From JAZTZP01 sp045637525 (GTDB lineage: Bacteria > Bacillota > Clostridia > UBA1381), in NCBI GenBank assembly GCA_045637525.1, contig JAZTZP010000082.1, positions 1 to 24,773 on the forward strand: DNA of 24,773 nt, read 5' to 3'. This document shows positions 1 through 7,982 of this stretch, in pieces. Every line of letters begins with the position of its first letter. Position 1 is the stretch's first letter. The notes below the pieces were generated by a model. It made no database searches. It was not told the origin of the DNA and saw only the letters and a program-made list of their open reading frames with translations. A program made the position numbers and the translations under genes.

Positions 1-519
1 TGCATATAAATCAGCCATTTTATTCTCAAGAGCGGTTCTGTTTGCGTTTATCGTTTCCACTCCCTGAATACAAGCCGGGAAAAGACGGATATGGTCTATA
101 TAATCTGCCTGACGGTAAGGATGTGCATGAACTACAAATCCTCCGTGCTCTGCCAAAAACGGAAGCTCTTCACTTTTTTTCATATCCATAATTTCAGGAT
201 GCTTCAAAAACCATTCCTTATCAAGACCGTAGACTAAAAAATCCGTACCTTTGTATGATAACTCTGCTCCGCAAAAGACTTTTATTCCTGTTTCTTCACC
301 GACCCTTTTTCCCTCTTCATAATCCGAAAAGAAAAACTCTATCTGTTCTTCATAAGGAAGATTACGATACTCTCCGTTTAAATTGCCGTCAAGAAAATGA
401 TTTGTTATAAAAACGCCGTCATATCCCTGTTCTTTATAAAACTCCAAAGTTTCACGGACACTTGCTTTTCCGCAACCGCTTACAGGATAAGTATGAAGAT
501 GTGTTTCGTATTTATACAT
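1..519 (-). CDS. PHP-domain metal-dependent phosphoesterase (3' partial)
   Basis: The reading frame starts at ATG 519-517 and stays open for 173 codons to the window edge, so the C-terminus is missing. The N-terminus has the PHP signature: His7-Leu-His9, His41 (TNH), Glu86 (GAE) and the His131-Ala-His133 pair in VVHAHPYR. These are the expected metal ligands of the PHP superfamily (HisK-like histidinol phosphatases, polymerase-associated and trpH-like phosphoesterases). It is probably a small stand-alone phosphoesterase; the substrate cannot be told. An AGGAG ribosome site lies just upstream. The gene follows the metallophosphoesterase by about 40 bases with no terminator between, so it is probably the fourth gene of the operon that starts at the protease. 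Family confidence is good, specific function unknown. Confidence 0.82.
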   Translation of the reverse strand, partial: MYKYETHLHTYPVSGCGKASVRETLEFYKEQGYDGVFITNHFLDGNLNGEYRNLPYEEQIEFFFSDYEEGKRVGEETGIKVFCGAELSYKGTDFLVYGLDKEWFLKHPEIMDMKKSEELPFLAEHGGFVVHAHPYRQADYIDHIRLFPACIQGVETINANRTALENKMADLYA

Positions 520-560
520 TAATCCGTCTCCTATTTTAATAAAATCATACACTTCTGATA

Positions 561-1205
561 TTATTTAAGTTTCACAGGCTCATCATAAACTACCGTATGC
601 AAATCATCAATCTGCAAATTCTGATGCCAGTGCCCTGAATACCAGTGTCTGAATTTTACTTTCTCATCAATATATTTCATAAGTTTCCCAAAGGCTTCTC
701 CGGAAGTCTCATCATATTCCGCAGAATATTTATGAGTAAGTATATAATCAACTTTATTGTTATACTTTTTTAAATTTTCATATGCAAAGGCAATCTCATC
801 TGCTCCCGGTTCTTCGCCCGGATACCACAAGCTCATCTCTTTCCACTTTGAAGAACTTTTACAGCCGCCCATTACAAAAAAGCTGAATCCGTCAATCTCA
901 TAAACATTACCCCTTTTGAGATGAACAATTGTTTCGGAAATGCGTTGAACCTTGCCTCCATAACAGTTATCTTCCGGAAAACTGTTTATGTACTCAAAAT
1001 TTTCATGATTACCGTCAATAAATGCGATATTTACCTTAAGTGATTCAAAATATCTTGTAAATCTTCTGTTTTCATTTGTTTTTTCAAAATTTATCCCCAA
1101 ATCACCTAAAATAATCAGTAAATCTTTTTCATTACAAACCGAAATATACTTCTCAAGTCCCGATACTGATTCACCGCCATGTATATCGCTTATAAAATAA
1201 ATCAA
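561..1205 (-). CDS. Metallophosphoesterase (calcineurin-like)
   Basis: The 214-residue protein carries all calcineurin-like metallophosphoesterase motifs: Asp7-x-His9 (SDIHG), Gly34-Asp35 (GDLG), the GNHE box at residues 65-68, His158 (THK) and GHWH at 191-194. The dinuclear metal site therefore looks complete and the enzyme is probably active on a phosphomonoester, phosphodiester or nucleotide; the substrate is unknown. The start is TTG at 1205-1203, chosen because AAGGTGAG lies six bases upstream and the protein then begins right at the first beta-strand (MIYFISDIHG), as is usual for the family. It is cytoplasmic, with no signal peptide. It sits 47 bases after the nucleotidyltransferase-like gene and 41 bases before the PHP gene, most likely in one transcript. 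Two different phosphoesterase folds in a row suggest a common phosphorylated substrate or successive steps, but this is inference. Confidence 0.88.
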   Translation of the reverse strand: MIYFISDIHGGESVSGLEKYISVCNEKDLLIILGDLGINFEKTNENRRFTRYFESLKVNIAFIDGNHENFEYINSFPEDNCYGGKVQRISETIVHLKRGNVYEIDGFSFFVMGGCKSSSKWKEMSLWYPGEEPGADEIAFAYENLKKYNNKVDYILTHKYSAEYDETSGEAFGKLMKYIDEKVKFRHWYSGHWHQNLQIDDLHTVVYDEPVKLK

Positions 1206-1252
1206 TCGTACTCACCTTCCTGAAGCAGACATTCCATTCACTTTTTTGAGTT

Positions 1253-2425
1253 TTAAAGTCCAACCTCTTCAAAATGTTGGGTCAGATAATCCATAGTTTC
1301 TTTCTTTACATTTATATCCATAACCGTTTTTACTTTGTCACGTTTAAAGAAAAATCGGTGTATAATCCTGTAAATCCACAAAAACGGCAGAAGCACCGGA
1401 ATTTTTTTCAATATCGGATACAATATTATCATACCCCTGTACGGAACAAAAATTACTCTTACATATCTCATGAAAGTCGCAGAGCCGGCACTCGCACCCG
1501 TTCCGACATCTTTCATCGCATTTACAGCGTCGTTGTTTTCCTTACTTCCGTAAGTTCCTCCCCCCAAGATGTATTCCGTCATCTTACGGCTAAGCTCCGT
1601 AGGCTCCCTGTCCGCAAACCATATAAGTGAGAGCTCTTCAAACTTTTTCACAAACTCAAGTATTCCGAGTTTTTTAAATTCACACTCTATATATTCACGG
1701 TCAAGAGAATTTCCTAAATGCCTGTTGTATATGTAAGTGTCCATAACAGAACGTATTCCGCATCCGCCCGACCTATAATGCTTTGCCGTATGCACCTGCA
1801 TAAATATGTAAAAATCCTCATCGGTCATTTCATAAGAGTAGTTCTTTCCATCCGAAAGTTTTACCCTGTCCCATATATCCGAATAATACTTTGCCGCAGC
1901 GGGCCATCCTTTTTCGGTTACAAGACATTTATGAATTTCAATGCTTATATTCGGAGGTTTTCTGAAAGAAATATCATGTCCGCCCTCTTCTCTTTCATTA
2001 AACTCCAGCTCACGCATTATCTTTTCAGCTTCAGAAAGATTTTCAGGCTTCACCAATATATCACAATCACACATGGTACGCATATCAACCGACGGATATA
2101 ACCGCTTTGTAATATACCCCTTAAGCGGCATACATCCGATGCCCCGCTTTTCAAATGCATCTAAAACTGCCTGTGTTTCAATCTCCTGACGTGCCTCTTT
2201 CATTACTGCCATATTTTTTGCCTGTTCAAGATATTTAAAAAGCTGTCCGTTTATATCGGGCATACGCTCTGCCGCATAGCCCAATAAATTAAGCACGCTG
2301 TGAGAAGTTGCAATCTTAATCAGGTCATTGGGGTTAACATCCTCCGGAGGTTTGTCCGGCAATGCGCTCCCCAGAACCGATTTTAAAAGATGTATAAGAT
2401 ATTCACCCGTTTTTACTATATCCAT
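1253..2425 (-). CDS. Nucleotidyltransferase-like protein (NTP_transf_5 type)
   Basis: The 390-residue protein resembles the 'uncharacterised nucleotidyltransferase' family (NTP_transf_5). The recognisable core is at residues 99-127: MPLKG, then LYP with Arg116, then Asp120-x-Asp122 followed by ILV, matching the family pattern LKG...LYP...R...DxDxLV with its likely metal-binding Asp pair. The C-terminal 80 residues are hydrophobic and basic (two stretches around residues 320-365), which could hold it at the membrane. ATG 2425 has a GAAAGGG ribosome site nine bases upstream and begins 15 bases after the protease stop, so the two genes are co-transcribed. Members of this family occur in peptide-modification and polysaccharide loci, but no precursor peptide or glycosyltransferase is visible here, so the target is unknown. 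Confidence 0.72.
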   Translation of the reverse strand: MDIVKTGEYLIHLLKSVLGSALPDKPPEDVNPNDLIKIATSHSVLNLLGYAAERMPDINGQLFKYLEQAKNMAVMKEARQEIETQAVLDAFEKRGIGCMPLKGYITKRLYPSVDMRTMCDCDILVKPENLSEAEKIMRELEFNEREEGGHDISFRKPPNISIEIHKCLVTEKGWPAAAKYYSDIWDRVKLSDGKNYSYEMTDEDFYIFMQVHTAKHYRSGGCGIRSVMDTYIYNRHLGNSLDREYIECEFKKLGILEFVKKFEELSLIWFADREPTELSRKMTEYILGGGTYGSKENNDAVNAMKDVGTGASAGSATFMRYVRVIFVPYRGMIILYPILKKIPVLLPFLWIYRIIHRFFFKRDKVKTVMDINVKKETMDYLTQHFEEVGL

Positions 2426-2440
2426 ATTCTATATCCCTTT

Positions 2441-5158
2441 CTATTTAAGTGTTCTGAAAAACTTCGGCGTCATATCGTTCCAGACAAACGTCTTAAATTC
2501 ATCTGCCTCGCCGTCAAAAGTAAACGCCTGCTCACCTTTAACCGCCTTTACAAGCTTTCCTTCTTTATAAATAGCTCCGTATAAATCATCGGTCTCGTCA
2601 AGCGAAATGCCGCCTAACTCAAAATCATCACCGATTTTAACAAAGCTCGCCGCTGTATCATACGGGCGGTCTTTGGCCTCGTTTACCGTTATTGTAAACT
2701 CTTTACTGTCTCCTACGCCGTTATTTCCTGTAAACTTATATCTTACAAATATTGTGTATGTTCCTGCCGGAGGTTTGAATGAAATCGTCCCTTTCTCTAC
2801 CGGGACCTCGTTATATACCCCTATCCCGTTCGACAATTTTGTCGCCAGTATATATTTTCCGTATTCATCGGGAAGTCCGTAGCCGTTACTGCACATAAAA
2901 GATATAGTATCGCCCTCGTAATACGTGCGGTCTTCTCTGTAAACCCTTGTACCTCCGGAAGACAGAGCCTTACTGTATGCACTCTCAATTCCGTTGTTCA
3001 CAAAGCTTTCATCAGATGCAACACCACTTAAAACTACCGCCGAATACGAGGCTGTACCATCTACGCTGCGAAGCACAAGCTCAACTTCTCCATCCGGCAC
3101 CCACGCATAAAAATTACCTCTGTAATCAAACCGGGCATCGTCTGCTTTGCAGTATTCACCGTTATCAACTAAAACCGCGGCATCAACTACCGCCCCGGCA
3201 AGTGAAATATCAGAAATACCGACTCCGGCAAGCAGCTGATTTTCTCTGTTTATAAAAGCCACGTCCTCTGAATATACTCCGAAAAGATTTTCATCTCTTA
3301 ACTCGACAAGTACAGTAATGCCATCAGAATACGTCTTTCTCGAAGCTTTCAGTTCATCAAATACTATGTATGCATCCGTCATTACCGCAAGCGTATTATC
3401 ATAAGACTCACCGGAAACTATAAATTTATATCCGGTCCCGGTATACTCTTTGCCGTCATACAAAAATCCGCTGTCCGTTATTATAATATCGGATTTACTT
3501 ATATCAAGATATATTTCCTCTGTCTTTATTTCCTTTAAATCATACAAAGCCTTTGCCTTTTTAATCATATTATACGCCGAAAGCTGTTTTTCCGCATCAT
3601 TACCGCTGATCTGCCTTTCAAATTCACGGCAATAATCTTTAATAAACGGGTATTTTTCCGGTATCTGTGCCGAAATTTCTCCTGCCTTCGTTTCTATATC
3701 CTTTATGCGGGTATATGCCTTTATCGGCAAGTTATTACTTTCAGAAGTTATATCATTCCACCCACCGTTATATATCCAGCTTTCTCCGGCGTGCGAACCG
3801 TAAAGTACAGTAAACGGTGCACCGCCCAGTGCAAGAGAATCCTCTCCTTCAAAAGCAATGGATATTGAATTTGCCCCCGAACCGTTTATATGACGAATAC
3901 ATACAGAAAAATACGAACCCGGATTTATTATCACTTCTTCATCAAGATCTATTTTACAGTATCCACTATGACCGAAATATCCCGTCTCAGTATATATTTT
4001 CTCACCGTCCGCCGGATTTTTCATCTGCGAGTCGCTCACATATATATTAACCTCATACTCTGTATTCTTCTCCACTACCCATGTTCCGACAGAGTCAAGG
4101 ATTTCAGCATCATCACCATCATTTTCAAATATATTTGCTGTATTTATTCGGGAAGTCTTAAATATTCTTCCCACAAAACAATGGTACCCACTGTAATTGT
4201 ATAGCTTGTGATACGACTTTTTATCAGCGTCAAGCGCACACGAAAGAGACGTCATCACAATGCTGTCAGCATACGGTATATAAAAATATCCGTCGTCTCC
4301 CCATGATTCGCCCCATGAATTTTTACATAACCAGGCTCCGGTATATGTAACATTGTTATAAACCGTCTGATATGTATCATCCCAACCGACTGCTGTAACA
4401 ACGTGGTTAGCACTTGTACCCGGAATATATGCTTCACCATTTACAGAATTTCCGTCTATAAACAGGCTCACAGAACCATACCCAATAATTGCTTTTTTCA
4501 TTGAATCCGTATCTTTTCCGCTGATTTCGGCAACATCGGTAATCTCAAATCTTGATTTATATTTTTCAGAATCCGGTATTTCAAAATATGCAAGCTGTCC
4601 GCCATAAAAGTCATGTTCTGACTCAAACACAGGTCCTGAACCGCTCAGCAAAACACTTGCCATGTATAAAGGATTCCCTGCATACTGTGACAAATATACG
4701 CCCGAGAAATTATATCCGTCATTATATGTATCGGAGTTTTCATCGGTATCGCGTCCGCTTTGGAAAAAACGTGCCATATGTGTTTCAGAAATGTCAAAAA
4801 AGCCGTCTGACGGATAACTTTTCATTTTAAGGCTTGTCTCAATCATACCCGACGTTGTAAACGCCCAGCAAAGCCCCGTAGAAACCTGATTTTTCACGGA
4901 AGATATAATACCCTCATCAACCGACGAATATTTTTTTGGCATTGAACCAAACAGCTGAACGGTACTATCGTCAAAACCCGTATCAAATTCAATCTCCGCC
5001 CCCGTCTCATCAACCGTGGAAACCGCACCGCCCTCATTCATAACGGCGTAATATTCAGTATATTCTGCTGCTTCATTTTCCGCAAAAACCGGAATACCGC
5101 ACAAAATCATTGTAACCACGATAAAAGCAGCCACTATTTTTGCATTATACATAACCAT
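2441..5158 (-). CDS. Secreted papain-like (C1A) cysteine protease with lectin-like domain
   Basis: This is a 905-residue exported protease. Residues 1-26 form a signal peptide ending VFA. The papain domain (about 75-310) has oxyanion Gln91, catalytic Cys97 in GLCWAF, His252 in NHVVTAVGWD and Asn280 in KNSWGESWGDDGYFYIPY, so the catalytic set is complete. Residues about 318-475 match the lectin-like beta-sandwich that follows C1 peptidases in clostridial surface proteases. The rest is beta-rich, Ig-like and low in cysteine, ending in EFKTFVWNDMTPKFF, a tail also seen in the secreted protein at 8542-11967. ATG 5158 lies five bases after GGAG; ATG 5152 is the alternative start. A perfect sigma-A promoter lies upstream. 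It probably degrades extracellular protein or acts at the cell wall. No sortase motif or S-layer homology domain was seen, so its attachment is unclear. Confidence 0.9.
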   Translation of the reverse strand: MVMYNAKIVAAFIVVTMILCGIPVFAENEAAEYTEYYAVMNEGGAVSTVDETGAEIEFDTGFDDSTVQLFGSMPKKYSSVDEGIISSVKNQVSTGLCWAFTTSGMIETSLKMKSYPSDGFFDISETHMARFFQSGRDTDENSDTYNDGYNFSGVYLSQYAGNPLYMASVLLSGSGPVFESEHDFYGGQLAYFEIPDSEKYKSRFEITDVAEISGKDTDSMKKAIIGYGSVSLFIDGNSVNGEAYIPGTSANHVVTAVGWDDTYQTVYNNVTYTGAWLCKNSWGESWGDDGYFYIPYADSIVMTSLSCALDADKKSYHKLYNYSGYHCFVGRIFKTSRINTANIFENDGDDAEILDSVGTWVVEKNTEYEVNIYVSDSQMKNPADGEKIYTETGYFGHSGYCKIDLDEEVIINPGSYFSVCIRHINGSGANSISIAFEGEDSLALGGAPFTVLYGSHAGESWIYNGGWNDITSESNNLPIKAYTRIKDIETKAGEISAQIPEKYPFIKDYCREFERQISGNDAEKQLSAYNMIKKAKALYDLKEIKTEEIYLDISKSDIIITDSGFLYDGKEYTGTGYKFIVSGESYDNTLAVMTDAYIVFDELKASRKTYSDGITVLVELRDENLFGVYSEDVAFINRENQLLAGVGISDISLAGAVVDAAVLVDNGEYCKADDARFDYRGNFYAWVPDGEVELVLRSVDGTASYSAVVLSGVASDESFVNNGIESAYSKALSSGGTRVYREDRTYYEGDTISFMCSNGYGLPDEYGKYILATKLSNGIGVYNEVPVEKGTISFKPPAGTYTIFVRYKFTGNNGVGDSKEFTITVNEAKDRPYDTAASFVKIGDDFELGGISLDETDDLYGAIYKEGKLVKAVKGEQAFTFDGEADEFKTFVWNDMTPKFFRTLK

Positions 5159-5197
5159 TCACACTCCATAACCATGTAAGCACACCACATCAATTAT

Positions 5198-5226
5198 ATT
5201 ATACTACAAACCACACCGAATGTCAA
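5198..5226 (-). promoter_or_regulatory. Consensus sigma-A promoter of the protease operon
   Basis: On the minus strand TTGACA (5226-5221) is followed after exactly 17 bases by TATAAT (5203-5198). Both boxes match the sigma-A consensus in full. Transcription would begin near 5191, giving a leader of about 33 bases before ATG 5158. The promoter lies between the solo palindrome at 5266-5300 and the protease gene, so the protease operon does not depend on read-through from cysK. Confidence 0.88.
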
Positions 5227-5265
5227 GAATATAAATAAAAAAGACATGGTTTTTGAATGAGCAAA

Positions 5266-5300
5266 TAAATTATAGTTTATCTGCGATAAACTATAATTTA
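5266..5300. repeat. Solo 35-bp terminal palindrome (element D)
   Basis: This is a perfect palindrome with two 16-base arms (TAAATTATAGTTTATC and its complement) around the loop TGC. It matches the left end of array B (14347-14381) at all but one base, and as its reverse complement it matches the right end of array B (14650-14684) exactly, because that loop is GCA. No internal hairpins are present, so it looks like a solo end, much as a solo LTR relates to a full element. The TAG stop codon of cysK (5293-5291) lies inside it. It could also act as a weak transcription barrier after cysK, although no clear U-tract follows on the minus strand. Confidence 0.85.
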
Positions 5301-6223
5301 TACAATTCCGTAGATAAATACCGGTCTCCCGTGTCGGGCAGAAGAACCACTATGTTCTTTCCTTCGTTTTCCGGGCGTTTTGCCATCTCTATTGCCGCAA
5401 AAAGTGCCGCCCCGGCTGAAATTCCAACAAGCACGCCTTCTTTTTTTCCAATCAGCCTTCCGGCTTCAAAAGCATTCCCGTCAGAAACTGCAATTATCTC
5501 ATCATAAATTTTTGTATCAAGCACATCAGGAACAAAACCGGCGCCTATTCCCTGAATTTTATGTGCACCGGCAATACCTGTTGATAAAACTGCCGATGAC
5601 TCCGGCTCAACCGCAACTATCTTTATATCAGGATTTTTTGATTTTAAATATGCACCTGTTCCGGTTATTGTTCCGCCTGTTCCCACTCCGGCAACGAATA
5701 TATCAACAGCTCCGTCCGTATCTTCATATATCTCAGGACCTGTGGTTTCAAAGTGTGCCTCCGGATTAGACGGGTTTACAAACTGTCCCGGAATGAAACT
5801 GTGCGGTATCTCCTTTGCAAGCGCCTCAGCTTTCTCAATCGCCCCTGTCATACCTCTTGCCCCGTCAGTTAAAACAAGCTCCGCACCGTATGCTTTCATG
5901 AGTATACGCCGCTCCTCCGACATTGTTTCAGGCATCACTATAATAATCCTGTATCCTCTTGCCGCGCATATGAGTGCAAGGCCTATTCCCGTATTTCCGC
6001 TTGTAGGCTCTATTATAACGGAATCTTTATTAATAAGCCCTTTTTTCTCGGCATCGTCAATCATTTTCTTTGCAACTCGGTCTTTTACCGAGCCTGCAGG
6101 ATTGAAATATTCAAGCTTTGCCAAAATTCTTGCTTTTAGATTAAACTCCTTTTCTATGTTCGTAAGCTCTAAAAGCGGTGTTCTTCCTATAAGCTGATCT
6201 GCTGATGTATAGATTTTTGACAT
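5291..6223 (-). CDS. cysK: Cysteine synthase (O-acetylserine sulfhydrylase)
   Basis: The 310-residue pyridoxal-phosphate enzyme converts O-acetylserine and sulfide to cysteine. Diagnostic features are PLP lysine 47 in NPAGSVKDR, the substrate loop PTSGNTG at 73-79, the phosphate-binding GTGGT glycine loop near 175-180 and the C-terminal GDRYLST. Length is normal for CysK. The start at ATG 6223 is preferred over the upstream in-frame ATGs (6256 and 6250) because TGAGGTGA, which includes the pepV stop codon, lies eight bases upstream and the protein then begins MSKIYTSADQLIGRTPL like its relatives. It is co-transcribed with the dipeptidase. Oddity: the last three codons (AAA TTA TAG, read as Lys-Leu-stop) come from the inserted palindrome D. 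CysE, which makes its substrate, is encoded about 13 kb away in another operon. Confidence 0.96.
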   Translation of the reverse strand: MSKIYTSADQLIGRTPLLELTNIEKEFNLKARILAKLEYFNPAGSVKDRVAKKMIDDAEKKGLINKDSVIIEPTSGNTGIGLALICAARGYRIIIVMPETMSEERRILMKAYGAELVLTDGARGMTGAIEKAEALAKEIPHSFIPGQFVNPSNPEAHFETTGPEIYEDTDGAVDIFVAGVGTGGTITGTGAYLKSKNPDIKIVAVEPESSAVLSTGIAGAHKIQGIGAGFVPDVLDTKIYDEIIAVSDGNAFEAGRLIGKKEGVLVGISAGAALFAAIEMAKRPENEGKNIVVLLPDTGDRYLSTELYKL

Positions 6224-6236
6224 TTTCTGTTTCACC

Positions 6237-7649
6237 TCATATTTTTTCATACTCAAGGACGAAATGCATTATAATTCTTACTGCTTCAAAGAATCCGTCT
6301 ATATCTATCATTTCATCGCACTGATGCGGTCCACCATGTCCTTCCGGCATTTCAAAGCCGTTTGGTCTGCCCTCTTCCGTTCCTATCGAAAAAGCATTTT
6401 TTAAATGTCTTGCATACGTTCCGCCACCTAAATAGCAAAGCGGTTCTTCCTTGCCGGTTATTTCATTATAAACACTCTCAAGCATTTTTGTTACTTCGCT
6501 CTCAGGAATATCAAAGCCTTCCATATTATTAAAATCTTCAATGCTCCAACCAAGCTTATTAAATTCGTGCCTTGTACGGTCTTCAACCTCTTGCGCAGAA
6601 ATTTCCGAACCGTAACGGGTATTAAAGCTTATCTTCAAATTCCCATTACACACATCAGCCATACCGTTTGCCATTGTAAGTCTTCCAAAATGCGAATCTT
6701 CATGAACAAGACCTATCCCCTCGCCAAACCCCGATTCGGTGAGCTTTGCCACAATACACATCTGTTCACGGTCCGATTTATTAAGGTATTCACATTCTGA
6801 AAGTATGCTTGCCGCAAGATATGCCGCATTTACAGATCCGTCCGGCTCACTTGCGTGCTTTGCTATTCCCTTTGCAAGAATTACAATACTGTTGCCGTCA
6901 CTTGTTACGGTATATTCACTTTTTTCCGATACCTTTGAAGAAATTTCCTCAAAAAGTGCATTGCTGTACCTAAGTTTTACGGTTACTTTATCAAGTACAA
7001 CATTAAAAGCCTCACCGCCGTGAAATTCTGTTATATCATTTAACGGCGTGCCGCTTTTTGCCCAATAGGAGCATATTCCCTTTTCGCCTATACTGCATGG
7101 AAATTCCGCGTCCGGTACAAAGGAAATGTCTGGCATGGGATGTTCTTTTGTGAATGCGTCTATATCTTCCATTCCTGTTTCCTCGTTTGAACCGATAAAC
7201 ACACGTAACCGGCTGTTTATCGGAAAATCAAGCTCCTTTGCCATCTTAAGCACGCAATAAGACGCCATAATTCCCGATTTGTTATCGCTTACGCCTCTGC
7301 CGATTAAAGTATTGTTTTTTATAACAGGCCGAAAAGGCTCTGTATATATCCAGTCATCGCCTACCGGCACTACATCGCTGTGACAGAAAAATCCGATTGT
7401 TTTTTCATTGTCCCCAAAATCCGCAAGTGCATAACCTTTATCATAAATATTTGTTTTAAATCCCGATTTTTCAAAAAGCTCCGCCGAAGCTTTAAGCGCC
7501 CTCGCACACTCCTTACCATAAGGCGCTCCATCCTCCGGCTCAGACATTACCGACGGAATTTCTGCAAGCTTTATCCATTCATCAATTATATCCTCACGAT
7601 TATTTTCAAGCCATTTTTTTATTATTCTGTCATATTCTTTATTAATCAT
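6237..7649 (-). CDS. pepV: M20-family metal-dependent dipeptidase (Sapep/PepV-like)
   Basis: The 470-residue cytosolic enzyme belongs to the M20A Sapep/PepV dipeptidases. Metal ligands and catalytic residues are visible: His90-x-Asp92 in FFCHSDVVP, Asp122 in GRGVSDNKSG, the Glu156-Glu157 pair in SNEETG, Asp180 in FVPDAEF, and the C-terminal GHGGPHQ histidines (438 and 442). The insert between about 200 and 370 is the lid domain. It probably hydrolyses dipeptides from peptide import. ATG 7649 follows an AAAGGA ribosome site. The gene overlaps the ribosome site of cysK, so the two are translationally close. Its start codon is only 17 bases from hairpin array A, so any promoter must lie in or beyond the array; the array end offers a TATAAT on this strand. 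The symbol pepV is by family resemblance. Confidence 0.88.
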   Translation of the reverse strand: MINKEYDRIIKKWLENNREDIIDEWIKLAEIPSVMSEPEDGAPYGKECARALKASAELFEKSGFKTNIYDKGYALADFGDNEKTIGFFCHSDVVPVGDDWIYTEPFRPVIKNNTLIGRGVSDNKSGIMASYCVLKMAKELDFPINSRLRVFIGSNEETGMEDIDAFTKEHPMPDISFVPDAEFPCSIGEKGICSYWAKSGTPLNDITEFHGGEAFNVVLDKVTVKLRYSNALFEEISSKVSEKSEYTVTSDGNSIVILAKGIAKHASEPDGSVNAAYLAASILSECEYLNKSDREQMCIVAKLTESGFGEGIGLVHEDSHFGRLTMANGMADVCNGNLKISFNTRYGSEISAQEVEDRTRHEFNKLGWSIEDFNNMEGFDIPESEVTKMLESVYNEITGKEEPLCYLGGGTYARHLKNAFSIGTEEGRPNGFEMPEGHGGPHQCDEMIDIDGFFEAVRIIMHFVLEYEKI

Positions 7650-7665
7650 TTTTCATTTCCTTTCT

Positions 7666-7982
7666 TAAATTATAGTTTAGCGACTTAAATAAGTCGCTAA
7701 ACGCGATATAAATTCCTAACGGAATTTTCGATATGTGCTAACGCACGCGATATGCCTATCGGCGCGATATGTTTGCTTCGCAAACGTTATGGAAGAAAAA
7801 ATGCAAAGCATTTTTTCAATATTTAATCAAACAAAAGCAGAGCTTTTGTACCTTAACGTTCGCCTTTGGCGAACATATCGCATTGACTTCAGTCAATATA
7901 TCGCTTGCCGTCAGGCAAATATCGAGTCAGCCACAGGCTGACATATCGCTATTATAGTTTAGCACCGCTAAACTATAATTTA
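7666..7982. mobile_element. Hairpin array A: 10 internal hairpins, CGATAT linkers, TAAATTATAG ends
   Basis: The 317-base stretch between pepV and the next gene is built almost wholly of short hairpins. Ends read TAAATTATAGTTTAGC, each folding as its own hairpin (7675-7702 and 7952-7978). Internal hairpins lie at 7711-7726, 7735-7746, 7754-7763, 7771-7785, 7795-7817, 7831-7849, 7858-7874, 7882-7897, 7905-7918 and 7926-7942. The first four are each preceded by CGATAT (ending at 7709, 7734, 7753, 7770); the last four are each followed by ATATCG (starting at 7875, 7898, 7919, 7943). The core spacers are GTTATGGAA (7786-7794) and ACCTTAAC (7850-7857). TA flanks both ends, as for elements that target TA. 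There is no transposase. Frames open across it are composition artefacts. I infer a non-autonomous mobile element or a structured RNA/DNA module. Confidence 0.82.

Noticed and set aside
3890..4204. Plus-strand frames opposite the protease gene and other large genes
   Set aside because: They are shadows of well-supported minus-strand genes, with atypical composition and no ribosome sites.
6224..6256. Upstream start for cysK at 6256
   Set aside because: It overlaps pepV and lacks a ribosome site, while ATG 6223 has GAGGTGA at good spacing and gives the normal N-terminus.
7735..7941. Open frames of about 60-75 codons inside array A
   Set aside because: They run through the hairpins and linkers, lack ribosome sites and only reflect the stop-poor stems.
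7666..7982. Integron attC cassette array or tRNA cluster
   Set aside because: There is no integrase, no cassette ORFs and no attC R boxes; the hairpins have 3-5 base loops and do not form cloverleaf tRNAs with a CCA end.
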